Shown piece after piece: positions 34,144 through 45,090 of a stretch of DNA of 64,000 bases. Both the position numbers and the translations under genes were made by a program. The notes below the pieces were generated by a model. It made no database searches. It was given only the letters and a program-made list of their open reading frames with translations, and had not been told where the DNA came from. The DNA comes from Bdellovibrio sp. (GTDB lineage Bacteria > Bdellovibrionota > Bacteriovoracia > Bacteriovoracales > Bacteriovoracaceae): assembly GCA_016187935.1 (NCBI GenBank), contig JACPIU010000026.1, forward strand, positions 248,001 to 312,000, given 5' to 3'. Positions within the stretch are counted from its first letter, which is position 1, and the number at the start of each line of letters is the position of its first letter.

Positions 34144-34899
34144 TCACTCACTGGTTTTAAAAGGAGAATATAGCCCGATTACATGTCCTAGGGCAACAGA
34201 CATGGCATGCGGCGCACGTAAAATAGGCATGGACAATCGAAAACATAGTGAATTCGGAAGTGCCAATACCCTTTCTTCCTCTTCTAGCGACAACCCACCT
34301 TCTGGCCCAATGAGTGTAATGATATTGCTAAAATTCGAACCAGCATTCGGCAGAATTTTATTCATTGAGCGATTGTCTCGTAAGCTATAATAAAAAAGGG
34401 CGCAATTTGGATCGAGCGTCTTCAAATAAAGATCAAAATCAAGTGGCCCTTCAATAGTTGGAAAAAAGAGGTTGTTACTTTGTAAGAGGGCACCTTCCAT
34501 TATTCTAAAATAACGATCACTGAAGGCAGAAAAAGAAAGTCCTCTTTGCGAGTATTTGGTATTAAGAAAAGTAATTTTTTCTATGCCCATTTCAACTGCC
34601 AATTTCAATACCTCTTCCATACCATCTTTCTTAAGTACACCGATGGCGATTTTAGGGCCTTCAATCCAAGGATGGACGGTACATTTCTTGATGATTAGAG
34701 GAAGGGATTTTCTGTTTTGAGTCTCAGGCCTGTATTGCAAAACTAATTCAAGACCTTTGCCATTGAGACCCAAAATATTTTCACCTTCCTCAATCCGCAC
34801 TACATTTTTCAAATGATGAAATTGCTGGTCAGTAAGATCCAAGATATCGCCGACGATAATGCTTTCTGGCTTAATATCTCTAAGAAAAACAGCACGCAT
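34144..34899 (-). CDS. rsmE: 16S rRNA m3U1498 methyltransferase
   Basis: 251-aa SPOUT methyltransferase. LIGPEGGLSLEEEERV and LRAPHAMSVALGHVIGL form the C-terminal knot; the start (MRAVFLRDI, HHLKNVVR) is typical PUA-like RsmE. It follows prmA directly (stop and start adjacent), a conserved pair. Confidence 0.94.
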   Translation of the reverse strand: MRAVFLRDIKPESIIVGDILDLTDQQFHHLKNVVRIEEGENILGLNGKGLELVLQYRPETQNRKSLPLIIKKCTVHPWIEGPKIAIGVLKKDGMEEVLKLAVEMGIEKITFLNTKYSQRGLSFSAFSDRYFRIMEGALLQSNNLFFPTIEGPLDFDLYLKTLDPNCALFYYSLRDNRSMNKILPNAGSNFSNIITLIGPEGGLSLEEEERVLALPNSLCFRLSMPILRAPHAMSVALGHVIGLYSPFKTSE

Positions 34900-35826
34900 T
34901 CACAACCGCCTTAAAACTAATGTGATCCATTTTTCGCGTCCTAACCGCATTTCTTCTTTAAATGAAAATAGCTTTTGATAATGCTCAAGTAACTCCTCAA
35001 CCTGATCATCAAGAATACCACTCAAAAATAATAACCCTCCAATTGTGAGGCATGATTGAATAGTAGCACTTTCTTCTAATAATACATTCAGAAGAATATT
35101 AGCGAAGATAATATTATACGGTCTTGGTGCAAAGTTTTGCCTTTTTGTTAAGGAGTAATTTAGGGGATCGAGATTGTTTAGCTTGATATTTTCGAGGCAA
35201 TTGTCTAACGCGTTTTGATCAATATCGCAAAAATCCACATTACCATTCATCAATTTTAAAAAGGAAATTCCAAGGATGCCTGAACCGCAGCCGAAATCTA
35301 GAACGCTATTTGATTGAGATCGTAGTAATTCCTGATAATGGAGTAATGCTTCAAGACATCCGCAGGTCGTAGGATGAGAGCCTGTACCAAAGCCTTGCCC
35401 AGGGTTAATCATGATATGATGATTTCCTTCTGGTGCCTTTTGCCAAGAAGGCACAATCCAAAAATTCTGCCCTAATAAAATTGGTTGGTAATGTTTTTTC
35501 CATTCTTGGTTCCAGTCTCTATACTCTTCTTCATCGATTGTGCATTTGAGAAGAAAGGTTTCTCTTGCCCAATTTGAAAATTTAACGGCATCAGATTGAC
35601 TTTCAAAATAATAGATAGGGTTTGAAATTGATAAACTTTCTAATTTTTTTAACACATGGTCTGGGACATCTCCTCCGCAGTATGACTCTTCCGCCAAAAT
35701 ATTATCTACCTCCACTTCCTCTAATTGGTTCTCTAGAATGCCATGGCAATGAAACTTGGAAACGGCCACATTATTTAGTCTTTCAAGTAAAGTGTTCTCA
35801 GGATTGAATATTAAGACGTTGAACAT
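34900..35826 (-). CDS. prmA: Ribosomal protein L11 methyltransferase
   Basis: 308 aa. QGFGTGSHPTTCGCLEAL, VLDFGCGSGILGISFLKL (SAM motif I) and NIIFANILLNVLL are PrmA hallmarks. It trimethylates L11. It is the first gene of prmA-rsmE and divergent from udk. Confidence 0.93.
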   Translation of the reverse strand: MFNVLIFNPENTLLERLNNVAVSKFHCHGILENQLEEVEVDNILAEESYCGGDVPDHVLKKLESLSISNPIYYFESQSDAVKFSNWARETFLLKCTIDEEEYRDWNQEWKKHYQPILLGQNFWIVPSWQKAPEGNHHIMINPGQGFGTGSHPTTCGCLEALLHYQELLRSQSNSVLDFGCGSGILGISFLKLMNGNVDFCDIDQNALDNCLENIKLNNLDPLNYSLTKRQNFAPRPYNIIFANILLNVLLEESATIQSCLTIGGLLFLSGILDDQVEELLEHYQKLFSFKEEMRLGREKWITLVLRRL

Positions 35827-35852
35827 AAGTCCTATCTAGTTGAAATTACGTT

Positions 35853-35895
35853 TGGCTCAAAGCCAGTAAATTATTATTTGTGGCCTGTGCCACAA
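35853..35895. repeat. Two inverted repeats between prmA and udk
   Basis: TGGCT-CAA-AGCCA (35853-35865) and TTGTGGC-CTGT-GCCACAA (35878-35895), both perfect. The second precedes GGCCTTTTA on plus. Operators for one or both divergent genes or leader hairpins are possible. Confidence 0.4.
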
Positions 35896-35938
35896 GGCCT
35901 TTTATGCTAAAACCCAAACCAAGTCCAGGTATAATTTT

Positions 35939-36601
35939 ATGGCATATTTAATTGGTGTTGCAGGTGGTTCTGGCTCGGGCAAAACGACTTTTGCCAAAAA
36001 AGTGCTTAAGGAGTTTGGTCCCGAAGTTTCCATTTTACATATGGATTCATATTATCTTCCTCGACCATCAGCAGAACTCAAAACACTTGCAGGTAGACCA
36101 AATTTTGATCATCCCAACGCATTTGATTGGCCATTGATTCGAGAGCATCTAGAGCTTTTGAAGCAAGGACAGGAAGTCAATGTACCGGTTTATGATTTTA
36201 AAACGAGTTCGCGCACTTCCCAATTTCACCCCATTGGCCCGTCAGAAGTGATCATTTGTGAGGGGATTTTTACTCTTTTCGATCAAGAAATACGTGATCT
36301 TTTTGATATAAGGTGTTTTCTCTATGTAGATTCAGATATCAGATTTATTCGACGTTTGCATCGAGATGTTCAAGAACGTGGACGCTCGCTCGAATCTGTA
36401 ATTGGTCAATACTATGATTCCGTAAGGCCCATGTATCAAAAATATCTTGATCCTCAACGGCAATATGCTGACTTTATTGTTGGGGAAGAAACAGATACTG
36501 CGGCATCCATTTTAACTGCAAAAGTTAAGGAATTTTTGCAAAGCTCACAGCAATCAAAAGCATGGCAGAACACTGAAATTAAAGCGCACGAACATGTTTA
36601 G
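35939..36601 (+). CDS. udk: Uridine kinase
   Basis: 220 aa: uridine + ATP to UMP. P-loop GGSGSGKTTFAKK, FDHPNAFDWPLI and PVYDFKTSSR are diagnostic. It overlaps the RNase J gene by 8 nt. Confidence 0.93.
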   Translation: MAYLIGVAGGSGSGKTTFAKKVLKEFGPEVSILHMDSYYLPRPSAELKTLAGRPNFDHPNAFDWPLIREHLELLKQGQEVNVPVYDFKTSSRTSQFHPIGPSEVIICEGIFTLFDQEIRDLFDIRCFLYVDSDIRFIRRLHRDVQERGRSLESVIGQYYDSVRPMYQKYLDPQRQYADFIVGEETDTAASILTAKVKEFLQSSQQSKAWQNTEIKAHEHV

Positions 36602-38168
36602 TGTCCATCCTTATGGCGGGGTTGGGCAAATCGGCGCAAATTCCACCCTCTTCACTCTTGCCAATAAAAAAATCCTGATCGATGCTGGCGCTTTATTTCC
36701 GCTTGAAGAAGGATTGGGTGTAAACATCTTAGTTCCCAAATATGAGGATCTGAAGCAATTAGACGGTATTGTCATTACACATGGACACGAAGATCACATT
36801 GGTGGTTTAGAAGTATTACTTCGTAAATTCCCTGCTGTATCTATTTACACCTCAAATTTTACGGCAAAGATGCTGCGAAAAAAAAACATTGAGAAACACA
36901 ATATTACTGTCGTTAATGAGAGTTCGATTGTTTCATTCGGTCACTGGAAGTTTTCACCCTTTTATGTTGATCATTCGATTCCCGAAACATTTGCTGCAGT
37001 GTTAAGTAATGAGCATGAAAATTGCTGTATCTTCTTTGTTCCCGATTTTAAAATTAATGTAGCGAAAGGAAGTAACAGCGCTTTTTCATTTGAGAGAATA
37101 AGAATACTTGCTGCCAAATTTAAAAACAAAATTCTTTTTGCAGATTCAACAAATATTTTATCATTGCAACTTAAGACGCCAAGTGAATACGAGTTAATTG
37201 CGCCTCTAAGAAAGCTTTTTTCTCAAAGTGAGGGAAGAATTATTGCTACATTTTTCCCATCGAACGTAGAGCGTTTGAAAACATTTTTAGATTTGGCAAT
37301 TGAAAACAAACTTCCAGTTTCTTTGCTGGGACGCTCAATGAAATTTTTCGCAGATTTGGCCCTTGAGACAGGTCATATCAGGAATATTCCAAAAATAGCA
37401 GATATCATCTTGCCACATCAGCGCAGCTTGATTCTCGCATCGGGATGTCAGGGAGATTTTAAAGGGACATTGCGCGGAATAATCTTAGATGACAGCACAA
37501 AATTAAAGCTCGATTCAAAAGATATTTTCATATACAGCGCCAAAGTGATACCTGGAAACGATAAAAAGGTTGGATTAATCTTTAACAAAATAATTCATTC
37601 TCAAGCATCTCTTTATCATTCTGATAATTATACAACTCATGTGAGTGGTCATGCAGGCCGAGAGGATCTTAATCTGTTGATCAGTAATTTCTGTCCACAA
37701 AAGATCATACCAATTCATACTGAGTCGCATTTTTTACCCGCCTTTCGAGAATGGCAAAAAAAGGAATTCCCCCAAGTACAGCATATTGAGTTCTCAAATG
37801 GAGACACTTTGGTCATTGACGGAGATAAATATGAATTGAAAGATTCTCATGAAAATTGGCAGTTTAATATCATCCATGATAATGGAAATTTGATGGATAA
37901 GCATGAGTTGAGAGAGAGACGGAAATTAGCGGAAAACGGCGTTGTATCCTTGGCCTTTCTTCAAAAAAAAGGAAAACCAACATATCAATTTACTTTTTTA
38001 GGCTTGCCTTTTGCGATTGAAGATCGCGCTGACTTCGATGCCTACATTTATTCTGTTCTTTCAAACACAAAATCGCCAAAAGACCAGAAGTTTATTGAAA
38101 AAAAGGTGAAGGAATATTTTATGGAAAAATATTCCTTCAGGCCCAATGTTGCTGTGATGATTCTTTAG
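36594..38168 (+). CDS. rnj: RNase J-type metallo-beta-lactamase/beta-CASP ribonuclease
   Basis: 524 aa. Zinc motif [22 protein letters not shown], then the beta-CASP region ending [15 protein letters not shown] and PIHTESHFL, as in RNase J. RNase J has 5'-exo and endonuclease activity in mRNA decay. Slightly shorter than B. subtilis RNase J1 (555 aa). It ends convergently over ftsZ by 4 nt. Confidence 0.88.
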   Translation: MFSVHPYGGVGQIGANSTLFTLANKKILIDAGALFPLEEGLGVNILVPKYEDLKQLDGIVITHGHEDHIGGLEVLLRKFPAVSIYTSNFTAKMLRKKNIEKHNITVVNESSIVSFGHWKFSPFYVDHSIPETFAAVLSNEHENCCIFFVPDFKINVAKGSNSAFSFERIRILAAKFKNKILFADSTNILSLQLKTPSEYELIAPLRKLFSQSEGRIIATFFPSNVERLKTFLDLAIENKLPVSLLGRSMKFFADLALETGHIRNIPKIADIILPHQRSLILASGCQGDFKGTLRGIILDDSTKLKLDSKDIFIYSAKVIPGNDKKVGLIFNKIIHSQASLYHSDNYTTHVSGHAGREDLNLLISNFCPQKIIPIHTESHFLPAFREWQKKEFPQVQHIEFSNGDTLVIDGDKYELKDSHENWQFNIIHDNGNLMDKHELRERRKLAENGVVSLAFLQKKGKPTYQFTFLGLPFAIEDRADFDAYIYSVLSNTKSPKDQKFIEKKVKEYFMEKYSFRPNVAVMIL

Positions 38169-39550
38169 TGTTCGATCGGTTTTGCACTTTCGTTCTTAGA
38201 AACGTCATCCTTTCTTAGAAAACTTGGACGATCCAGTTCTTCTTCATCAAAATTAATAAAGCCCAATTTTTCTGCAATTGTTTTGGCCCTACTCAAACCA
38301 TGTAAATCTCGTTTCTCATTGGCCATGGTAGTTCTTGGTCTTGGCTCCTCAACATTAGTCAGATTTTTTGCTGTTTCATAGCGAGAAGCAGCCTCTTTAA
38401 TATTTTGGACAAGTTTTGAAGGTGTTACTTCCGTTAACGTTGCAGTGGTAACTGAAGCAGCAATCGGTGTGGAGGGGGCTTGAATAGCTTCCTCTGTCGC
38501 AACTTCTGCTTTTGCCTCAGTGCCAACAGTTTTTTCTCGATCAGGCATATCTGTGTTCTGCGGTTTCAAAATGAGTTTATCAGCACCTTGGAGGCCAGTG
38601 GCAATAACGGTAACCTTAACTTCGTCTTGCATATTCGGATCAATGACAGTGCCAAAAATAATCTCAGCCTCTTCATCAGCAGCTTCCATGACTAGAGTGA
38701 CCGCCTCGTTAGTCTCATGCATGGTAAGTGAGTCATTACCGGTAATATTGATAATAATACCAGTAGCACCATCAATGGTGATATCTTCCAAGAGCGGGGA
38801 ACTAATAGCTTCAGTTGCGGCCTTGATGGCCCTGCCTGCACCAGTAGCGATGCCGGTGCCCATCAGGGCGAGGCCCTTATTAGACATAACAGTACAAACA
38901 TCTGCAAAATCAGCGTTGATATGACCGGTATTATTGATGAGATCCGAAATGCCGCGAACAGCGTTTAGTAAAACTTCATCGGCCTTTTTGAACGTATCAA
39001 TCAATGATAGGTTTTCCCCTGCCAGATAGAGCAACCGTTGATTAGGAATTGTGATAAGTGAATCAACCATCTCTGCCAAAGCTTGGATACCGGTTTCAGC
39101 TTGACGGAATCGTTTCTTTCCCTCAAAGAGAAAGGGTTTTGTAATAACACCAACTGTAAGTGCACCAAGTTCTTTTGCAAGTTTGGCAATTACGGGAGCA
39201 GCACCAGTACCAGTTCCTCCTCCCATGCCAGCTGTTATAAACACCATGTCTGCACCACTCAGCACTTCACTCAGTTTTTCATATTCTTCCAATGCTGCTC
39301 TTCTTCCCACCTCAGGGTTGGCACCGGCACCAAGACCCTTGGTTATCGTTGCGCCAAGTTGAACTTTCGTCGGCGCTAGATTGGCATTCAAGGCCTGCGC
39401 ATCCGTATTAGCGACAATATATTCAACACCCGACAGACCGGCCTTGATCATTGTATTAATGGCGTTGCAGCCACCGCCACCAATACCAACAACCTTGATC
39501 TTGGCCCCGCCTTCGATTTTGCCTTCTTTTGTCGAGTTAAATTCAAACAT
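38165..39550 (-). CDS. ftsZ: Cell division GTPase FtsZ
   Basis: 461-aa tubulin homologue. [24 protein letters not shown] and NADFADV are standard; the C-terminal linker is about 120 residues and ends in a conserved peptide DRPSFLRK, which binds FtsA, plus a 15-residue tail. SD AGGAG. It is the last gene of the dcw cluster. Confidence 0.98.
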   Translation of the reverse strand: MFEFNSTKEGKIEGGAKIKVVGIGGGGCNAINTMIKAGLSGVEYIVANTDAQALNANLAPTKVQLGATITKGLGAGANPEVGRRAALEEYEKLSEVLSGADMVFITAGMGGGTGTGAAPVIAKLAKELGALTVGVITKPFLFEGKKRFRQAETGIQALAEMVDSLITIPNQRLLYLAGENLSLIDTFKKADEVLLNAVRGISDLINNTGHINADFADVCTVMSNKGLALMGTGIATGAGRAIKAATEAISSPLLEDITIDGATGIIINITGNDSLTMHETNEAVTLVMEAADEEAEIIFGTVIDPNMQDEVKVTVIATGLQGADKLILKPQNTDMPDREKTVGTEAKAEVATEEAIQAPSTPIAASVTTATLTEVTPSKLVQNIKEAASRYETAKNLTNVEEPRPRTTMANEKRDLHGLSRAKTIAEKLGFINFDEEELDRPSFLRKDDVSKNESAKPIEH

Positions 39551-39564
39551 AGAAAAACTCCTGA

Positions 39565-40803
39565 TTAAAAAATCTCTTTAAATACGGATTTTAAAGACTC
39601 ACTTAACTTGCTAATAATATCTATGCCTTCTAATTTTTTTGCATTTGGAACGTTTTCATCTTTGCGCTTCTTGAAGCTTTCCATCAAAAGCCCTAAAACT
39701 GTGCTGTACTTCGGATGCTGCATTATATTGGTCATGCCGCCAAAAGCATGGGGATAACCAATTTTTGTAGGTCGTTGGGTAATGTATTCTGATAATTCAG
39801 CCATTCCCTTGATAAGTGCACCACCACCAGTGAGAACGATCGGGCCATTGACCTGATATTCGACTAACTTTTCATCGAGGATAGCTTTGATGATTTCATA
39901 GAGTTCTGTTGCCCTTGCGTTTAATACTTCTGCCACAAAGCTGAGTGCAATTTCTCCTGGGCGCGCGTTATTTACTCCCTGAACAGTTATATGGGCGGAT
40001 TGATTTATTTTTTCGATTAAGACACTACTATGATGTATTTTTATTCTTTCGGCTTCCGTATTTGAAATTTTAAGCGCTACCGCCAAATCATTTGTGAAAT
40101 GATTTCCACCAACAGGAATAATTTGTGAGTGAATCAACGCGCCATCTTTCCAAATAGCAAGATCAGTTGTACCGCCTCCGATATCAATCAGAATGACACC
40201 CATTTCCTTTTCTTCGTTAGTAAGTACAGCTTCGGAACTTGCTATTGGCTGAAGTGTGATTTGTTCTACTTGAAGACCCGTTTGCTCAACACATTTTACT
40301 AAATTTTGAATCAAGCTTACGGCACCTGTAACAATATGCACATGGGCCTCAAGTCTAATTCCGCACATGCCAACAGGGTCTTTAATACCACTCGTGTTGT
40401 CGACACGAAACTCCTGTGGAATGACATGAAGAATTTCTCTATCAGATGGAATAACGACGGCTTTTGCAGCATCTAATACCCGTCCCACATCATCTTCAGT
40501 GATGACCTTCCCCTTTATTGGGACAGCGCCGATACTATTAAAGCTATATATATGATTGCCAGCAATTCCGATTGTCGCACTTTTGATATCAACACCTGAC
40601 ATAAGCTTGGCTTCTTCAAGAGAAGCTTGAATGGAACGGACTGTCTTCTCAATATTGACTACAGAGCCTTTTTTTAAACCAAAACTTGGGTGTGTACCAA
40701 TTCCAACGATTTCAAGTTCACCGTTTAAATTATGAACTCCTACAATGGTACAAACTTTGGTGGTCCCTACATCAAGGCCGACAAGAATATTCCGATTGCT
40801 CAT
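39565..40803 (-). CDS. ftsA: Cell division protein FtsA
   Basis: 412-aa actin-like protein. [28 protein letters not shown] and [12 protein letters not shown] are the ATP-binding motifs; the short C-terminal amphipathic helix (LKSVFKEIF) is the membrane anchor. It tethers FtsZ. AAAGGA SD. Confidence 0.97.
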   Translation of the reverse strand: MSNRNILVGLDVGTTKVCTIVGVHNLNGELEIVGIGTHPSFGLKKGSVVNIEKTVRSIQASLEEAKLMSGVDIKSATIGIAGNHIYSFNSIGAVPIKGKVITEDDVGRVLDAAKAVVIPSDREILHVIPQEFRVDNTSGIKDPVGMCGIRLEAHVHIVTGAVSLIQNLVKCVEQTGLQVEQITLQPIASSEAVLTNEEKEMGVILIDIGGGTTDLAIWKDGALIHSQIIPVGGNHFTNDLAVALKISNTEAERIKIHHSSVLIEKINQSAHITVQGVNNARPGEIALSFVAEVLNARATELYEIIKAILDEKLVEYQVNGPIVLTGGGALIKGMAELSEYITQRPTKIGYPHAFGGMTNIMQHPKYSTVLGLLMESFKKRKDENVPNAKKLEGIDIISKLSESLKSVFKEIF

Positions 40804-40887
40804 GAGAGTCCTTTCTCATTAATTAGGTATTGCGGAATCATTCCGCACCTCCGGCAGATTTTACCGGCACATACTTTAATGCTAAGT

Positions 40888-41682
40888 TTACTCGGAGAAC
40901 TTTACAACTACTTTTTTAGCGTTAGTCATATTTACGATAGAGGGAATACGCTGTTGATTTTGCGTATAAGTAACTAAACGGCTGAGCTTTTGAATCTTGT
41001 CATCCCATTCGCTCTTTCCAAAAAAAACACTTACAGGATGGGAATTTACAGAAAGAATCATCGTCAGACTTCCATCCTTATTCACGATCATTTCAGTAAG
41101 ATTTTTTTCAAGCTCCAGAGTATAGATACTTGTGGATATGCGCTTTAATCCGTCCCATAGTTCACGTCCATAGCGACTTTCAGGCATAGCTAATACTGGT
41201 AGTTTTTTTGTCAACTTTCCCTCTTCCGTAAGAAAGTCAGCAAAAATTTTATTATAAAAATTGCCGTCAGAAGCAAGGATTAAATCATCATAAGATTTAG
41301 GTCGTGTTCCCTTTGTCGAGTAAAAAGTCACACGGTAAATCGGACCTGGGCATTCTAATTTTATTGTAATGTGTTCACGAAGAGGGTCAAAATCAACTTT
41401 GTAATTTGAAACGAAATATCTTTCGGAGTGGTGGCCATTTTCAAGATATCTCTTTACGTCTCCCAATGATTTTTTTTCTTCAAAACGTTTGGCAATCAGC
41501 AAAGCAAATTCACTAGACGGTCTTGCTGGGCAATTTCCGATAAAACTTTTATAAGAGTAGCTATTGGCCTGCAGTAATTGTGTATAAAAGATCAAACATA
41601 AAATAGCAGCAGAAGCCCACCAATTACCAAACTTCGACTTCCATATCAAATTTGAAACCATACTTTGATTGTACTTCATCAT
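40888..41682 (-). CDS. ftsQ: FtsQ/DivIB-like division protein (divergent)
   Basis: About 264 aa with a single N-terminal span (WWASAAILCLIFYTQLLQA) and an extracytoplasmic beta-rich region ending ILSVNSHPVSVFFGKSEWDD, like the FtsQ C-terminal beta domain. Identified mainly by position between murB and ftsA; sequence similarity is low. The start is uncertain: ATG 41682, 41679 or 41661 (a TTG at 41688 gives the longest form); it overlaps murB by up to 65 nt. Confidence 0.6.
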   Translation of the reverse strand: MMKYNQSMVSNLIWKSKFGNWWASAAILCLIFYTQLLQANSYSYKSFIGNCPARPSSEFALLIAKRFEEKKSLGDVKRYLENGHHSERYFVSNYKVDFDPLREHITIKLECPGPIYRVTFYSTKGTRPKSYDDLILASDGNFYNKIFADFLTEEGKLTKKLPVLAMPESRYGRELWDGLKRISTSIYTLELEKNLTEMIVNKDGSLTMILSVNSHPVSVFFGKSEWDDKIQKLSRLVTYTQNQQRIPSIVNMTNAKKVVVKFSE

Positions 41683-42550
41683 TAACAATTTGAACTAGCG
41701 TTAAAAAATCCTCTTTTGTAGCTCTTCCTAAGTTTTCGAAAAAATTTGCGTGAACGTGACTGATTTGAAGTTGGTTTACAGATCGGCCTTTTAATCCTAC
41801 CAAATCAATCAACTGACCAGCCCTAATAATCTTTTCCTCTCCTTGTTCAACAACTTTGCGATTTTTAAATACACAGCCACAAGTAGGAATATTAAGTGGT
41901 TGAGTTTTTTTTCGCAGGGCCTGGTAATCCCTGATTTTTTTTGGGATTTCGGAGTCAATTCCAAAATGCTTAATTCTCACCGAGTGAATGATATCACCAT
42001 TGTGCAAGAAATTATTCCTACGATAACTAAATGAAGCTGGAGTCTTTGTATGAGAATACATCTCTCCATCTGACTTGAGCACCTGAATATCAATAATAAT
42101 ATTACCTATCTCGCCTAAATTAGTTCCTGCATTCATTGCAACAGCTCCACCAAGCGATGCCGGTATGCCGGTAAAAACTTCCCAACCACTTAGACCGAAT
42201 TTAAGAGCATGCTGAGTAAGCAGGCTAAGTTGAACAGAGGCGGGAAGATTATACTCAATCTGGGGTTCATTCAAAATGTTGGACGCCAATGGCAACTCCA
42301 ATTTTAAATAAACCCAATTGGAAGTTTCTGGTAACACTAAATTTGATCCTTGACCAATTACTCGATAAGAGATTCTTTCAGATTTAAAAAAATGAACTAC
42401 ATCACGCAATGCTTTAAGTGATTTGACAGAAATTAAATCGCCAGATGATTTAAGTCGAAAAGAATTATATCGTGCAAGATCTTGATCGATGGAAACCGTG
42501 ATCTCGTGATTCTGACTCAATTTTGATAATTGCAAATCTGATAATATCAT
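41624..42550 (-). CDS. murB: UDP-N-acetylenolpyruvoylglucosamine reductase
   Basis: 308 aa: reduces UDP-GlcNAc-enolpyruvate. YRVIGQGSNLVLPE and GIPASLGGAVAMNAG bind FAD; SYRRNNFL and CGCVFKNR carry catalytic residues. ATGA overlap with murC. Confidence 0.93.
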   Translation of the reverse strand: MILSDLQLSKLSQNHEITVSIDQDLARYNSFRLKSSGDLISVKSLKALRDVVHFFKSERISYRVIGQGSNLVLPETSNWVYLKLELPLASNILNEPQIEYNLPASVQLSLLTQHALKFGLSGWEVFTGIPASLGGAVAMNAGTNLGEIGNIIIDIQVLKSDGEMYSHTKTPASFSYRRNNFLHNGDIIHSVRIKHFGIDSEIPKKIRDYQALRKKTQPLNIPTCGCVFKNRKVVEQGEEKIIRAGQLIDLVGLKGRSVNQLQISHVHANFFENLGRATKEDFLTLVQIVNDEVQSKYGFKFDMEVEVW

Positions 42551-43932
42551 TGAGATAAAGCTTTGATGGCTTCACGCGCCTTTTTGCCAATGCTACCTGC
42601 ACCCATGACAACAATGATAGGTGTATCTTTTGCAGATATAGACCTGGTGAAGACCTCAGAAAAATGATCGACAAATTGACTAAATGGGCCGTGAATGCGA
42701 TTTATGTCAACGCATAATCCTTCAGCGCTAATTCCGGCGATAGGCTGTTCAGAGGCCGGGTAGATTGGTAGAAGCCAGAGTTCATCTACCCCATTAAAAC
42801 AGTGGAGATATTGATTCCAGCAATCGCGAGTACGTGTATAACGATGTGGTTCAAAAAAGAGTTTAATTTTTTTTGTTGGATACATAGCTCTCAATGCCTC
42901 GATTGAAGCATTGATTTCTGTTGGATGATGAGCATAGTCGTCAAAAATAGTGATAACATTATCGGTATAGATCGGTTCAAGCCGTCGGCCGACACCAGAG
43001 AATTTTTTGATCATTTTGATTGCTTCAAAAATTGGAATTCCGAGTTTGCAACATAATGCCAAAGCTGCCAGAGAATTCTGCACATTATGTTTACCATTTA
43101 CAGCTAAGGAAACACGATATGAAGTTTGTTGATCCACCACAAGAGTATATGAAGAACCATCTGGTCCATGCTTGATCTCGTGAGCAAAATAGTTGTATTG
43201 TGCTCGTTGTTCAGGATTCAAACCATAATAAACATATGGTTTTTTCATTTTATCCTTAAATGCTAGCAATTTCTGATCATCACCATTTAAAATACACAGC
43301 CCATAAAATGGAACCATGTTAGCAAATTTGAAAAAAGCTTCATCCAAAGCGGTCTGAGTTCCATAATATTCGAGGTGATCATTATCTATATTTGTTATAA
43401 CGGATAAGAGGGGCGAGATTTCTAAAAAAGTGCCATCAGATTCATCTGCTTCAACAACCAGGTAATCACCTTTCCCCACTTTGGCATGGCCATGAAGGTT
43501 TTTGACAATTCCACCAATAATATAACTAGGATCTAATCCGCTTTCAACAAGAATGGTGGCAATCATTGATGTAGTTGTAGTTTTCCCATGAGCACCAGCG
43601 ATGGCCAATCCCTTTTTAAGCATCATGATATCTGAAAGAATTTCGGCACGGTTTAATACTGGAATATTCATGAGGCGAGCATTCTGTAATTCAACATTAT
43701 TTTTATCAACCGCTGAACTGTGAACAACAAGATTTGCTCCTCGAATATTTTCAGCATCATGACCAATGAAAATTGTTACACCTCTATCTCTCAGCTTATC
43801 AACGTTGGAACTCGATGCAATATCACTCCCACTGACTTTGAAACCAAAATCGAGAAGAATTTCGGCTATTGCACTGATGCCAATACCACCGATACCAACA
43901 AAGTGAACGGTTAAATTTTTATTAAGAATCAT
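42547..43932 (-). CDS. murC: UDP-N-acetylmuramate-L-alanine ligase
   Basis: About 461 aa from ATG 43932 (SD GGAG 6 nt upstream), the normal MurC length. VHFVGIGGIGISAIAE, the P-loop GAHGKTTTTSM, NIDNDHLEYYGT and DDYAHHPTEI are all present. It is downstream of ftsW, which it overlaps by 11 nt; murG is missing from this place. Confidence 0.96.
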   Translation of the reverse strand: MILNKNLTVHFVGIGGIGISAIAEILLDFGFKVSGSDIASSSNVDKLRDRGVTIFIGHDAENIRGANLVVHSSAVDKNNVELQNARLMNIPVLNRAEILSDIMMLKKGLAIAGAHGKTTTTSMIATILVESGLDPSYIIGGIVKNLHGHAKVGKGDYLVVEADESDGTFLEISPLLSVITNIDNDHLEYYGTQTALDEAFFKFANMVPFYGLCILNGDDQKLLAFKDKMKKPYVYYGLNPEQRAQYNYFAHEIKHGPDGSSYTLVVDQQTSYRVSLAVNGKHNVQNSLAALALCCKLGIPIFEAIKMIKKFSGVGRRLEPIYTDNVITIFDDYAHHPTEINASIEALRAMYPTKKIKLFFEPHRYTRTRDCWNQYLHCFNGVDELWLLPIYPASEQPIAGISAEGLCVDINRIHGPFSQFVDHFSEVFTRSISAKDTPIIVVMGAGSIGKKAREAIKALSQ

Positions 43933-45055
43933 GACGGACTCCAGAGGTGGCATTACGTTCAAAAGTTGCCTTATGTGCACTCATAAAAATACCAAGGGCC
44001 CACATGTTGGAAATGAGCGATGAGCCTCCAAAGCTGAGGAATGGAAGGTTTAAGCCTTTGGTAGGTAGTAAACCAAGAACGACACTCATATTCATGACTG
44101 CTTGAATTCCGAGCATGAAAATAATTCCGGATGAAACGAGAAAGGATAAACGACTCCGGAAACACAATGCAAGCTTAAAACCACAATATGTCAATGTGGC
44201 AAAAGCCAGGACAATAGCGATAACTCCAACAAGACCAAGTTCCTCTCCAATAACGCTAAAAATAAAATCATTATGTGCTTCAGGAAGATAAAATAATTTT
44301 TGGTTGCCATTACCTAAACCCTGACCAAGAAAACTTCCATTTGCAAAGGCCAGAAATGACTGAATCACTTGAAATCCGGAAGCTCGGGAGTTTTTCCAAG
44401 GATCAAGAAATGAGATTAGCCGCTTTATTCGATAAGGTTCCAAAAGCAAAATAAAAAGGGAGAGGGCGCTACTACATAATAATGTGAAATAGAATTTTTT
44501 ACGTGAAAGATGTGAGAGAAAGGCGATAAAGATAATTCCCATAGTGCAGATAGAAAATGCTCCAAAGTCTGGCTGTCGAGTAAGTATTAAAAGTGGGATA
44601 CAAATAACTGCCACATGAATAATTTTATTTTTAAGATCAAAATGAGAAAAATTTTCGAAAAAATTTGGAACAAATAAAATGAGAGAAAATTTAAGGAATT
44701 CAGCAGGTTGAATTCGTATACCCGCCAATCCCACCCATCGTGAAGCGCCTTTTACAGCGATTCCAAGACCGGGGATAAGAGTTAAAATTAAAAAACCAAT
44801 GATCGCCAAATTAATATAGAGAGCATTTTTAATAAGAAATTCAAAGCGCAAACGACTGGTTATGAAAAAAACACAAGCACCCGCTGCTAAATATAAGAGT
44901 TGTCGCTTGAGAAAAAAATTAGAGTCTGCAAAATGTTCTCGCGCCAAGATGTAGCTGGATGAATAGATCATGAGTACGCCAAACAAAGACAGCGCAATTA
45001 CCAGAAGTATTATCAACCGCTTGTACAAATCAATCTTGTCTCTGGTCATTTCCAT
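43922..45055 (-). CDS. ftsW: Peptidoglycan glycosyltransferase FtsW
   Basis: 377-aa SEDS polymerase with about ten membrane spans. Signature KGASRWVGLAGIRIQPAEFLK, ending LPFLSFGGSSLISNM. Works with FtsI to build septal glycan. ATG 45055 or 45049. Confidence 0.95.
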   Translation of the reverse strand: MEMTRDKIDLYKRLIILLVIALSLFGVLMIYSSSYILAREHFADSNFFLKRQLLYLAAGACVFFITSRLRFEFLIKNALYINLAIIGFLILTLIPGLGIAVKGASRWVGLAGIRIQPAEFLKFSLILFVPNFFENFSHFDLKNKIIHVAVICIPLLILTRQPDFGAFSICTMGIIFIAFLSHLSRKKFYFTLLCSSALSLFILLLEPYRIKRLISFLDPWKNSRASGFQVIQSFLAFANGSFLGQGLGNGNQKLFYLPEAHNDFIFSVIGEELGLVGVIAIVLAFATLTYCGFKLALCFRSRLSFLVSSGIIFMLGIQAVMNMSVVLGLLPTKGLNLPFLSFGGSSLISNMWALGIFMSAHKATFERNATSGVRHDS

Positions 45056-45090
45056 CTATGGTAATTTCCATCAAGTGAGTATAGCGCGTA

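Noticed and set aside
38520-38924. 134-codon plus-strand frame within ftsZ
   Set aside because: Antisense shadow of a well-identified gene; composition of a reverse-complement frame.
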